The notes under the pieces are model-generated. The model worked only from the letters and a program-made list of their open reading frames with translations. It ran no database searches and had not been told where the DNA came from. A stretch of 64,000 bases of DNA from Sphagnum compactum (taxonomy: Eukaryota; Bryophyta; Sphagnopsida; Sphagnales), in the NCBI GenBank assembly GCA_965153455.1, contig OZ234498.1:8618001-8682000 (forward strand). The letters are read 5' to 3'. Of this stretch, positions 37,531 through 50,949 are shown piece by piece. Every line of letters starts with the position of its first letter. The first letter of the stretch is position 1. The position numbers and the translations under genes were made by a program.

Positions 37531-37540
37531 ATAAAAGTAT

Positions 37541-39515
37541 CTTCCTTAGTTGGGAGGAATGTTGTATAATTAGTTTTAATATGCAATAGATTATAATGAT
37601 TAGTTTGTTATGTAATTACATGTCATGAATTTGAGCCAAGTTTCTTTTTGCTTAGTTTTATATTTATAGCATTCATTTTTTTATTGATTTCATTACATGA
37701 TAACATATTACATGCAACAATATTGGTCAATAGTGCAGCAAATGAAACATACATGAAAAGTTAGAACAATAATATAGGATTTTAAATTTGATTCAGATTT
37801 GGAGCACATGTATATCAACATAAACAATTAAATTATAATTGAATCTTGCTTCATTATATGTGCCAAATGATTTGTTCCATTGTTAGTGGCTTTAATTACA
37901 CTAAGAACATATTTGTTCTTCACAACTTAATAATACACATTGCACAACCAAATTCCTAACTACATTAAGAAACAACATGAAAATGAGTTTCTTATTACTA
38001 TTGAGTCAATGATGAGGTACAAACTACAAACATTTTGAAAATTCCTTCTATGAAATTATAATTAAATAAACACCTAAATTATGTAAATTACAGATCTAGA
38101 AGAACAAAAAGCCATTCAAAATCTTTTCATATTCTCTTGTATATTGATTTTATTAATTCACTTCAGCCATGATAGATTCCATGTGAATTTTTCATCCATT
38201 GCCATTTGCTTGAGCTATGGCTTCGAACTACCTTGATGTAAACCCAAAGCCAAAATTTAAAACATTATGGACAAATGAATGATTTTAGATTTTAGTGGGC
38301 CATTGTCCAACTACTTAAAATGTACACTATCCTTTCATCCCAATAATAAGTCTGGAAATATGGCACCTTTACATTTTTGAAAAAGTTTTCTTAAAGGTAA
38401 TAGATAATGGAGGAAATGTTAAATATGAACTCAAAGACCCTAATTTAGTGTTGGTAACACCCCATGAATATGGTGTTTTTGAAATAAAATTTCCCTAGGC
38501 AAAACCCAAAGGGCATTCATTTTGGGAACATTTTGTTCCAAGGGCATTATTCAACATAAAACACCATGGCATAAAAGTCTTTTTTTTATCACATTTTGGA
38601 AAAGTGGAATGTTCACCTTTCATCTCATCACACTAATTCTGGAGAGGTCATCAAGAAAACCCCTCATGACTTGGTTTGGTGAAAATGTCATCCTAGATTT
38701 AAATTAATGTTGGTTGAATTTGAATCCTTGATCAGGTCTAGGTTCAGTTTTTAAGATCTAACCACAAAAAATTTCAACATGAAGGAACTAGATTTAGATC
38801 TGATTTGGGTTTGAGAAAACTCCTAAAATTTGGATCCAAATTTAGCCCGACTATAGAAATCTCAAGGATTTTAGATTTGACCTTTTATTTTGTTAAATCC
38901 AAATTTTAAGTTAATTAGGGTTTAACATCTTTTGTTTAACTTTTTCATTTGATATACTTACTTCGATTTTAAATTACTATTAAATGATGTTGAACCTTTT
39001 TAATGGTGGGTGTCTAAAATTAGAGGGGTGTCTAAAAAGGCAAAAAATGTCCTATTCCACAGCATCTGCAAAAGTGTATCAAAAACCCTAAACCCCATCA
39101 TAAACCCAAACAAAGACTAGCAGACACAATTGACTAGAAAACAGAAGCGTACAGAGACCCATGAAGACTTATCAGATGAAAAATCTCAAAACACATTCAA
39201 ACTACTTAATCGATTTTTTTAAAAATTTGTAATTTGAATAACTGCAAAACAAGTAGCTATATGGAGTCTAGATACATCTAAATGGAACTATCATATCTAT
39301 TACATGTATTACAACCCCAACATCACAGCAAGGCAATTCTGGATTTCTAAGCGTCCAAATCATAACGCATCACCAGAAACATATTTCCAAGAGAGCATAT
39401 GTGTATCTCAGCTCCCAATTGAGCTATTATAAATAATGAAGTGGAAGAGCAACAATTGCAGATGAGAGGCGGTGTTCAAAAACACCATAAGAAAAAGGCA
39501 GACCTGTGTTTCCGC
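37541..39515. other. Intergenic, no gene seen
   Basis: AT-rich; the last part is the probable 3' UTR of histone H4. No repeat or ORF of note. Confidence 0.4.
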
Positions 39516-39517
39516 TC

Positions 39518-40618
<1,101 letters not shown>

Positions 40619-43453
40619 ATGGGGCGCAATCGATGGCGTACAAGTAAAGCGCAGCAGCATCCATCTAAGACATCGTCTTTCTGGTGTGTGTGCGCGTAAT
40701 AAAAAGTCATTTGTGGCTCTTCAAAATTGTTTAATATAGCGGTGTTTATTATGGGAATGTGTAATCGAATTCTTCTGTACTTGATGACGATTACTAAATT
40801 TCTAGACTGCTTATCTGTGCTTATGCTTTCTTCCAAATGTCAATTGTTCATATCGTAGTGCTCTGTTATGGTTTTAGGGAAGGGGAGCAGGACCAGCAGA
40901 GTCTGCCATCCTCTACAACACCTCCGCCAGGTAGACCTTGCACTCCTGTCTCTTGGATAACATTTCTAGCTCGATTTCCAACTGCTTTATAGTAGATAAG
41001 GGGGAACTGTTTCATAATTTCAAGATAAGCAAACCAAGTCCCTGGGATTCAGAATTCCAATCATTAAACCCTAGCTCTAACGCTAATCAAAACTGGTCCT
41101 GACCCTTTAGCTGCTTGTTTATGAAAATTCATCAAGAGGTTGAGCCTCAATGTGTCATCTCATTGTGTGTGTCCCCAGGTGAGTCCAGTGAGAGGGGGGT
41201 GCGCAAGCAGCTTTCAGTCCATTTGGCTATGTGGGTGAGTTCCTACAGTAGATTGGCTCAGTTTGGCACTTGAATTAGGTGATTTTGCTAACCACAAATT
41301 TCAAATGCAGGGTCTTGTTGCTGCAGTCTTTGCTTGATAGGGTTTTTTTCCTTTCACTGCAGATACTTGGGTAAACCTGAAACCTCTGAAGGTGACCAAA
41401 TTGTGCAGGATTTTGGACAATGTGATGCAAAGAAATGCACCGGAAGGAAGCTGTCTCGACTTGGCTATTTGAGGGTAAGTACTTATTTCTTTCTCCCTGT
41501 TCAGTATCCATGTCTATCTTGCTTATTGAACTGGGAAATTGTTCAGAGGAAGAGAGATCTGAACATCCTGTGAACTAATGACCTCTGAGGAGTGCATTCT
41601 CCTGACAGGAATTGAGAGTGCAGCAGCGATTTGCTGGGTTGGTTCTCAGGTATGTCTCTGCTACTAGTTGCACTGAACTGTCCCTTGTGAAGGTGCACAG
41701 TAGGAAATCATCTACCTTGGAAAGCCAGACCATGAAAATAAGGCCTCTTGACTAATGAGGCTCAAAATGATGGATACAAGATAATTACCCTCTGCAGCGT
41801 GGTCATAATGATGTGTTAAGCTGTTTACTTCACTCTCTATTAAGGTGTTGCTGGTACTGTGCCACAAGTCTGGTTGCCTAGCAATATAGAAACTACAAGG
41901 CATGCGTGCTGTACTTCCTCAAGAAAGATGTGATTGTTCACATGCAATACTGAAGATTCTAGCATGTGCACAGTCCAGTGGGTCGGAAGTGTGTGTCCAG
42001 AGAGGACCAGCAACTGCTACAAGAACGAGGGCTTGCTGTTGTAGATTGCTCGTGGAAAGGGCTTAAGGATGTCCCTTTTGCTAACTTGCGTTGTGGTGCT
42101 GCTCGTCTTTGTAAGTACCTCTTTAGCCTCTAATTCACTTCCTAGGAATTGTGATGACTCATTCTTTTGCAGGTTCACTGCATGCAAGTCATTTTATCAT
42201 TCTTGATATTCATCACATGAAGGCTGTCTGAAACTTGTAGCCCTGAAACTAGATGTGACAAGATAAGTGACAGGTTGTAGTGGAATTGCAGTGCCTTGGT
42301 TGGTCGCAGCTAACCCTGTCAACTATGGTCGACCTTGCAAACTCTCGTGTGTGGAGGCACTTGCAGCAGCCCTCATCATATGGTACAAATGGTCTTTTTT
42401 TTCCTGTTCTTGCCCTCTTTCACACTGGTGGTTGTAAATCTGTTGCCTTTTATCTGCATGAGGTGGTAAGTGCAAGCTGAAAAGTTAGTCTGCCTGCTGT
42501 AGACAGAGGAACTTTGGACACAGCAAAAATGCAAGTATTCCAATGAGACGATGAGTTAAGGATCAGCAGACGGGGAGATGGTGGAAGGCTATGTGATTGT
42601 CACAGTAGTGACTTTGTGTAACTGAGCTCAGTTGTGAGCTATTGTCTTGATGTGGACTCAGTGGGGAGCATGAGACTGCTGACCAACTCCTGAGCCAATT
42701 TAAGTGGGGTCATGCTTTCTTGTCCCTCAACAGGTAACTTGTTTCTCCACAAAGATAATGACCTTGTTGAAATCTGTTATGTATTTTCTCCAACTACTAG
42801 CCTGTTTCTTTGTGCAGAAATTAGTTTTACAACTTTCTGTATCATTTGATGTTGTCTTGGGCAGTTCTTTATCCCTCAAGTTGAAAACAGTAATAGAAGC
42901 AATTAGCAAAAACAGAGGCAAAATTGATGTTCACTGTCCTTCTGGCACAACTGCCCTAAACTGGTGTGTCTGTGAGGGCAGGGAGCTTCTGGATGCATAT
43001 GCAGCTTGCAAGGATGGTGCTGAAATTATAGTTGTGCAGAATGAGTGGCTAGCAAATGAGCCTGCAAACTCTGATGCTCCTTTGAGCACACCAGGCAAGA
43101 TTCATCGCTCATGTTCAAGCCAAATTTTGGCTTTGTCATCAGTCACCTGTTCATCCATTCATCATCTTTTGGAGAATGTACTCACAAGGGTATGAAAACA
43201 GGGGTGGTGGTTTTGATGTGTTCTCATTTATGTTCTCTCACTTTCAGGTGAAGATACTGGATCAGATGATGGATTGCCACCTTTGGAACGTAATCTCAAT
43301 CGAGGCAATGAAGATGATTTCAGTAACTCTGTAGAATCTTCTGAGGAAGAGGAAGAGGAAGAGGTTGAAGATTGTGAAGGGAAGCATTCAGTTGATAGGG
43401 TTGGCTACAACGAGGAAGAGCTTGGAGTTGATAAAAATCAGAATCACTCATAA
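40619..43453 (+). CDS. TSR3: TSR3: 18S rRNA aminocarboxypropyltransferase
   Basis: Ten exons join in frame to 299 residues: 40619-40683, 40878-40930, 41179-41234, 41409-41474, 41609-41649, 41974-42110, 42292-42382, 42662-42733, 42982-43094 and 43248-43453. The protein contains [83 protein letters not shown] and [15 protein letters not shown]. These are the hallmark blocks of TSR3, which moves the 3-amino-3-carboxypropyl group from S-adenosylmethionine to a modified pseudouridine in 18S rRNA late in 40S subunit assembly. The C-terminus is acidic ([15 protein letters not shown]). The intron after exon 9 starts with GC (CCAG|GCAAGA), so it is GC-AG; all others are GT-AG. The most tentative part is exons 1-2, where there is little conservation. 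Confidence 0.92.
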
Positions 43454-44715
43454 CATTTGGGTGTGTTCAGGACTTTTTTGTAGTGCATATACCAATCATG
43501 GAGTTTTGATTTGTCATCTTTGAGGCTGGGACTGTAGCACATGCAGCATGGGTGGATGTGTTCAAAATTATGCTCCAAGCAACAAATCCACCCATAATTT
43601 TGTTTGCTTTCTTATGGATGGAAATGAACAAGATTGGATGATAGCCAGAAAATTCATTGGTGAAATGGCAAGAGGAGGATACCATCTGTGATGTCTCTAA
43701 GACAGGAACAAGATGATAATTGACAATTGATTAGATGAAAGAAGTGAGATTCTCCGAATTTTGGCATTAAGAAATTGCCCTGCTTTTCCATGCTCAGCAA
43801 ATGGATTAAGAGTAAAGATCATCAGGCTTGCCCAATTCCATCATATTTCTAAATCTTTAATGTGTTGTTGTCACAATCTGCTACACATGCTGCATGCTCC
43901 ATGGTACCTTAAGTAGGTGGCCAAAATGTAATGACAGTGGCTATGTAGACATTTTAGGGTGATAAACAAAGGTGGCCTGAGAAACTTATTGAGTACAGAT
44001 AAAACAGGTGTTGATTGGGTATATGGTTCATAACATACCAGTATGATAATACATTTTTGAGTACTTTTCTTTGGCATAGTTAGCTTTTCCATTCTATTTG
44101 AGGGAAAGCAATTGAACTTTTAGTTGTAACTGCTATATTAGATCAATTTCAAAAGTTCATGGAGAAATTTGCTTAACAGGCATTACATTCACATCTTAAC
44201 AGGCATTCCATTCACTTCTGATCAAGTCAGTTTAGATTCCTCACAATGAGCTAAAACTGCTCAAGCAAGTGCCAATTCAGAATGACCAGTGGACGAAAGT
44301 TACCACCAACCTCTCAACTCCCCACATGAATAAGGAAGTGACGTTCTCGGGAGTTGTAAATCCCTCCATTCTACCAATAAGCTGCTGTACCAATCAATTA
44401 TACACAAGATTCAGGGATGACACAAGGTGAAACTTCCAACTTTACGTCCTCACTAATGCCATTCTGCAAAATTCAGCATGTTAAATTGACATACTCCTCA
44501 CATTTGTAACAAACCCCAGGCCAACAACAATTCAATGTCCTCAATCCAGTAGCTCATTCAGTTCTGCTACTAACCATCTCATTGAGTTCATGGGCTTTCC
44601 ACACACTCAATCTGTATAGCACAAGAACACTAAAGCCTCACATAAAATGGCTACCAACAGAATGTCATACCAACAATAATCACAAAAACAGCATCTTTCC
44701 CCTGGAACCTAGACC
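43454..44715. other. Convergent 3' region between TSR3 and GTE
   Basis: Holds the 3' UTRs of the two facing genes. A short direct repeat (TTAACAGGCATT..ATTCAC, about 24 bp) occurs twice at 44172-44217. No gene seen. Confidence 0.5.
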
Positions 44716-47700
44716 CTAGTCAATTTCACCCTCTTCCACATCCACATTCATGCTGGTGGGTTTCCCTTCAGCCTTATCAACCTCCATTTTCGTTGGTACT
44801 TCATGGCTGTCTTCATGATCACCTTGATGATCATCCTCATCTTCATCATCCTTCATAAAAAGACCCAACTGCTCAAGGGGGTTGCCACCTTGGAGGGAGT
44901 ATGTTGGAAGCACATCAGAGGGTCCATCATTAGGGCTACCCTCCTCACCTGCACTCCCTGCCAATTGCTCAATGGGTATAGACCTTAGCCTTTCTAGATT
45001 CTTCAAGATTTCGCTGCTCTCATCAATCTCCACTGTCTTCTCCATCTGTAAAAGACCATGAAGAAACAAACACCATATCAACTAACCTGCAGACCAGACT
45101 ATACATAAAAAGTCATCCAAAGGAGAGATGGAACTAATGAAAAAGATGATTGAAAATATCCTTGGATTGCAAAACATTGCAAACAAGACTAGACCCATAC
45201 GACATCCAGGAAATGAGATGAGATGATGAAAATGGAGGTAAAGAGTGGGAAGAGACTTGCTGAAGTGCACGGCGGGCAGCCTCTCTCTCCAGCTCCCTCA
45301 AACATCTTTCTTTACGGGCTGCCTCTTCCTTAGCAGCAATTGCTTCAGCTTGCAAACGTGCTTTCTCTGGAATACCACCAAATCGTGTCAACTAGATCAT
45401 CTTAAAAGAGGTAAACACATCCTTAAGCACACAGACATGAAGGTGGTTCAATCAATGCTCATGCTCACAATTAGCCATCTTGAGCAGTAACTAACCTTCC
45501 TTCTGCCGTCTTTCCAACTCCTCGCGGTCTTTCCTCAATTTCTCTGGATCCACTTTTTCATTCTGCCCCACCATACAATTCATGGGTTTATGTGATTGAT
45601 AACTTAGACACATCACAGTAAGTTGCCACTACAAAGCAAAGCAGGTACAGAGCATACCCTATTGAGAAAATCAAAAGACACAGACTATGAGACCTCTGCA
45701 GGCTTAAATTTATTTTACATTTTAACAGTCCTACCTTATCCACTGGTAATGTCTTTTCCTGTGCTTTCAAAATTGTATCCGCAAATCTTCCCCTTAGCAG
45801 TGCAGCCCGTAAAAGCTTATTGGGAGACACTTGCCTCTCAAGAGGAGTATCTTTGGCTATCACTTCATCCCCTGAAGAAACAAACCACCTATCAGAATCC
45901 AATTGTATAAGTAGTAATATATTGATAACAAGGTGCTACCAAATCAACATGATCACTTCAGAAATAAGATTACACTTGACCTCCTTGTTACTTGAGGTAA
46001 CACAAGCAAGTTTTGAAAACAAGTTGCTAATATAAGTTGTAATATAGTAACAAGGAGGTCAAGTGTGATCTTATTTCTGAAGTGATCATGTTTCATTTTT
46101 CTCACACTTGGTCCATTGAAAGCTCTTAGCAACTTGCAAATGAAACAACTGTGAGCCCCATGCACAAACAGTAACACCAGCATAACACAAACCAAGGCAC
46201 AAGGGCAGATAGCAAGGAAAAGAATCTTTAAGGCAAGTTTAATAGAATGTCATATATCACAAATGGGACAATAATAAATCCAAGGACTACATACTTTTGG
46301 TGTTGTCGAGCTGAAGGGCAAGGCTGCCATTTGGAACACCAACAGCAGCTGAACCCACGGGTTCCTGCAGCGGTGGCGGTGAACATACCCGCATACAGGT
46401 ATTTTCAGCCTTTTCTCCACAGAAATGTTCACTAAGTAAACACTGGCATGCCCTCGTGACTTGAACTACAGCCAAAGCTAGAGCAACCAATATCTTGGCT
46501 CCTGCAAGAAAAAAAGAAAGCTGCCTACAATGCAAGAAACAACAACTATATGACAGAAAGGTCATGGAGCTGGCATCACCAAGATGCTGCCAGAGTCCAT
46601 CAACTTTCCTTGCCTCACATAGTTGTCTGCTCCTTTCAACTCTCTTCACACCTTTTCATGTGCTGTCTTGGATCCAGCACCAGCTGACTGTGCATCCTCT
46701 GCCTCTGTCTCACTCCCTGATGTGCTGCCTGAATCAGAGTCTGTAAAATTTGGATAAGTGTCCTTACAAGATGAGAAATGAAATAGATAATGATTCTACA
46801 ACCACACATGTGCTGGCTTCTTGGAAATCCTAGATATGACTACTGACTCACAACATGTTCTGCATCTCAGATTTACTCACTCTCAATTGATCTTTAGACA
46901 TTGCTCAAACATGACAAGTTATCAACAATTGATGGAAGATCTGAACCAACAATTCCTAAACAAATTCAGAATCCACTACTCTACTGTTTCTATATCCATC
47001 TCTTTGCATCTTGAATCCTATTTACATCACTGTGCGCCAGACCTAACAAGACTCAAACACCTTTCCACATGTATACTTTCCATTGCACCGTGTGGTCAAC
47101 TAGGATAAATAAATAGTTAGGTCTTAACTAATATCTCTCTCGTAAGAATTGAGAAATCTCCATTCGTCACTACTTTCATTCGTGCTTTGTGAGCATATTT
47201 CATGAAATTGACAACCTTTACTCTTCAGTTCCTTTGCTTTTTGATGGCAAGTTCTTCTCCATGTCACAATCTTAATACTGCCAAAACTGCTCAAAAGGAC
47301 CGAACCTAAAACATTTGTGACAATGTTCTGGAGCCACAGGGGAGGCAACCATGGACTTACCACTTGATGATGATCCAGTATCACTACTGTCACTGTCAGA
47401 GCTACTTGACTTGGTTCCACCAGCTTCACCGCCACCATCCTTGTCAATTGCCACAGGAGCAAATTTTGCAGGAGCTAAATCATCATCAATGTCCACATCC
47501 TCCTCTCCACCTTCCCCACCTGCAAAACATATCAGCAAGATCATTATGATAACTCTAGTTCTCTAAAAAACCAGTGGAGGCAAAGAGATCAATAACCAAT
47601 GCAACAATGGAAATGGGGATAAGTAAAACACAGATATTAGCATGTGACGAATAAAAGCTGTTCAATGCAACAGGGAAACAATAAGAGTTTTCTTTCAGCA

Positions 47701-49976
47701 TCCTCATTACCTGGTCGTGTCTTCTTAGTCTCGCCAGTTGCAATCTGTTTCTGCAGTGAACACCAAAACCATAAGGTGAGCCCAGATGACTGAAAGTGGC
47801 TAGTATGACTGATCTGACTATTGTAAGATGTATGTTATTTGTGAAGCTCATTTTCCCCTCTCTTCTTCCTTCCAAAGATTCTGCCAGAATCCTGTTAATG
47901 AGAGTTTACATCCATCTCGGGTAATCTAAATAGAGATCAGAGACTACTCAACAGTCATATAAACATTGCAAGGCACACACAGTGATAGAGACACATAGGC
48001 TCCACATTAGACTTCAGGATAACTGAGATAGTTAAACATCAGTCTCACCCAAAAAAAATAGTTTCAAAAAATTGGAAACTGCGGTCTAAAACACAGTAAA
48101 CCCTACAAAAGTCAAATAACCACACTCCTCTGCACAGGTCCTTCACACTGTAGTCCAAATTCATGAACTTCCACATGGAACAGACCAATTAGCTCTGCCT
48201 TCAGACCCACCAAACACAACAAATGGTTTGATGACAATTGAATTGTCTCCCGCAAGCAAAGTAATCTCTGTTATCTTCCTTATTACACAGGAGATTATAA
48301 GAGGCCCACACAAGAAATAGGAACACAACAGCCAAGACAGTTTTTTCCACACCCACTGGAATCACAATAATGGGACAAAAATAATGCACCTGATTAGCTT
48401 CAGAAAATCCCTGTTGTGCTTTTTGGGTTGCCTTCTTTGCCTTCTTTCCTCTGCTCTTCATGCAGTTGGTTATGAACCGATCCAACTCCCAAAGAGTTTC
48501 ATTATCAAAGGAGTCTATGTCCACTTCAATCTCATCCTCATTTTGGCCGACATCTGGGTTCCTTTTCTTGATAATCTGAACAATCCGCTCAAGCTTATCA
48601 CCAGGAAGCTTTTCAAGATTAATACTAAGTTCTCGTTTCTCCTCAAATGTCATGGGGCGCTTCTGGACAAACTCTGGCCTTTGCTTCCCTCCATGGGCTA
48701 AAGAAGGCCTGACTGCTGGACTAGGCCTACTGCTGCTCTTTGCCAAGGACTGGATCTGGGTCTCAACTCTCTTCAGATGCTCTTGTATATCTTGCAAAGG
48801 ATTAGTCTGCCCCATGGCAATGGTGTCATCTAAAGCCAAAGTCTCCTCCTCAACCTTAATCTTCAACTTCTCTTCTTCAAGTTTTCTGGCAATATCCTTC
48901 CAGCGGTCATTGAATAAGCCAGCAAGCACCTGGGCCATTACATACACGTCATGACCTTGAGGATTGTAAGTCATTGCATTTGCAAAAGTGAGCCGCACAT
49001 CATCAGCAAAGCTTGTGGGTGAGGAGTAATAGCTATTAGCAATTCTCTCCTTTATTGTTCCAAGATCCATGGGGTTGCTAATAACTTTGTGATAGTCATG
49101 TAGGCCAAGCTTCTCAGCATCCACAGGCTCATTGAAAACCCAAGCATGTTTATGACTCATCATCTTCTTCAGCAATGTGCTGCACTGTTTTAGTATGTCC
49201 CCCATGCGCCTAGCTCGGGCTGCCTCTACTCTCTGCCTCTTACCTTCTCTTCCATCTATCTTCCCATGGCCTGTTCGTTTTGCACCAGGAGTAGTACCTT
49301 TAGACTTGAGCTTTCCTGGAGGAGGCATTTTGTCTTTCCCAGACACAAACTCAGAGTTGAGGTATAACTGATTAGCTTTAGGAGTCCTCTTTTCCTTCCC
49401 CTGTGATCCTCCTGGAGTTCCTAGAGCTCCTCCCTCAGGTACAACTATGCTAGGTTGCCGGGCAAGACGAGCTTCTCGCTGTGTCATTGTATCTGCAGGA
49501 GTGGCCGGAGGCTCCAAAGATGCTGCTGCTGAGGTCACTTCTTTCCCAGCAATACTTCCGTTGTTGTTGTCTGTTCCTGAAAGATGAGCATCACTATTAC
49601 AAGCGGCGTTTGCGCGTGTCTCTGCAGCATATAGTTGGGACTTGGCTGATAGAAGATACTCCTGCCGCACATCGATCTTGGCTGCGATGCTCTTGACCTG
49701 GTCGAGGTTCAGCTTCAGCTTTTTGCGTAACTCTCTTTTCTGGTCTCTGGAAAGAGATCCAAGATCCACTGTAACTATGGGGACCGCCGTCGCCCCCTCC
49801 TCGTTAACGCTCATGGACTTCCTCTTCAAGCTCCGCAAGTCATCTGAGGTTTCCAAGTCTGCCTTGCGAAAACTAGGGAAGCTCGAGACCTTCTTCACGG
49901 CGTCCTCACTACTGCTAAGGATATTCTGGTTGTGAACACGCTCAAACGTTGTATATGCCATGAGAGCAGATGCCAT
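44716..49976 (-). CDS. GTE/BET bromodomain transcription regulator (GTE8/9/10/11-like)
   Basis: Nine exons join in frame to 862 residues, listed 5' to 3': 49976-48390, 47750-47711, 47519-47361, 46740-46652, 46364-46295, 45871-45735, 45562-45496, 45366-45257 and 45045-44716. The bromodomain lies at about residues 260-365, including NPMDLGTIKERI and the acetyl-lysine-binding Asn in NAMTYNP (Asn338). The NET/ET domain is at about 440-512 (MTFEEKRELSINLEKLPGDK). Then come Ser/Asp/Glu-rich linkers (KSSSSDSDSSDTGSSSSG), a C-terminal charged coiled coil (KEEAARKERCLRELEREAAR) and ME(K)TVEIDESSEILKNLE. This is the plant GTE layout. GTE proteins read acetylated histone tails and control transcription in the nucleus. 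The start was chosen as the first ATG of the long first exon. Confidence 0.93.
45945..46093. repeat. Near-perfect 47-bp inverted repeat in GTE intron 5
   Basis: The left arm (about 45946-45992, AACATGATCACTTCAGAAAT...) and right arm (about 46046-46092, ending CTGAAGTGATCATGTT) are inverted copies with one mismatch over about 47 bases. They are separated by a 53-base spacer. The foldback lies between GTE exons 5 and 6. Confidence 0.92.
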
Positions 49977-50720
49977 GCATAATACTCACAAGAACAGCGT
50001 CCCCACCGTTGCAGCCGCGCTGCTACCACCTTCCCAAACCCGTCACATAGACCATACATGCGAGGAGCCCAGGCAAGCAGCACGGTCGCGGCACCACCGC
50101 CACCTACAATTACCAGGGCACAAGAGCACTAACAAAACAGCTGAATAGATCCCTATCCTTTACCAGAGAGATTCAAAACGCCATCACCACCACCGCACCT
50201 ACAACACAGCAATCGAAAGTTTCTTCAACGGAAAGAGCCACATGCACAACAAGAAGATCATTTCTCAGATTCGAAACCCTTGAAAACAGCACCCACAACA
50301 AAAACAAACCCAGTCTATACTAGTGACAACCCACTGGCGAGTACAACACGCGAGGAATTATATGAAAACAGGTCGTCACATCGGCGATAGAAGTAGAGCG
50401 CTAAAGCGCCGACCACCAACTTAGGGTTATCGCTTGTCTACAACAAAACAGCTTGCGAAATTCAATGCGTGCGTGCGTGCGCCACAGACGGCAGCAGCAA
50501 CGATAGCGAATTCAAGCTGGTTGCAGTCTAGGGTTTGGGAGTTCTTCAAACCCTCACGCGGGCAAAAATCATCGGATTCTTGAGCAAAATAACCCCAGAA
50601 AAAAACATGGGTAGCAAATAGAGAACATCCACCGCACACAGGGAGCTAGAATCCTACCGTCCGTGGAACGGAGTACAGAAACGGAGCACAAAGAAATGGA
50701 AGCGAAGATCTCAGAGACCA
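49977..50720 (-). other. GTE 5' leader region
   Basis: GC-richer than the flanking DNA, with no ORF of its own; probably the 5' UTR (possibly with an intron) and proximal promoter of the GTE gene. Confidence 0.45.
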
Positions 50721-50734
50721 TCGCCATCTCGTCG

Positions 50735-50743
50735 TATTTAATA
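50735..50743 (-). promoter_or_regulatory. Possible TATA box of the GTE gene
   Basis: The minus strand reads GGCTATTAAATACGAC about 760 bp upstream of the start codon, at the edge where GC-rich leader gives way to AT-rich intergenic sequence. Weak on its own. Confidence 0.25.
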
Positions 50744-50949
50744 GCCGGCCCCTACCTTGTCGTGCACGCTTCCCGCCGCCCCTTTGTCGCATCGTCGCCG
50801 TCCATCTTCACATCTAGAATTACTGCCCAGATATCCGCCGTCGATTCATGCCTTTTTTCCATCTGACGGTGATCCGTCGCTCTCACTGTCTGTGCCGTGT
50901 CACCCGAGAACGCCATCAATAGAAAATGTAAAAACCAAATACCTGATTA

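Larger units (their letters stand above)
32500..37540 (+). mobile_element. LINE (L1-type, DUF4283-like ORF1), near full length, dead
   Basis: ORF1 and ORF2 remains follow each other in the order expected of a plant L1-type LINE, all on the plus strand, with stops and frameshifts throughout. The 5' and 3' limits are approximate: no poly(A) tail or target duplication was pinned down. ORF1 and ORF2 are described separately. The element begins only about 0.3 kb from the PLAC8-type gene, head to head. Confidence 0.8.

Noticed and set aside
42704-43195. 163-residue frame across TSR3 exon 9
   Set aside because: Only the part inside 42982-43094 is TSR3 coding; the flanks are introns.
48201-48389. 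63-residue tail on the GTE first exon
   Set aside because: A donor at 48389 followed by frame-keeping downstream exons gives the normal GTE C-terminus.
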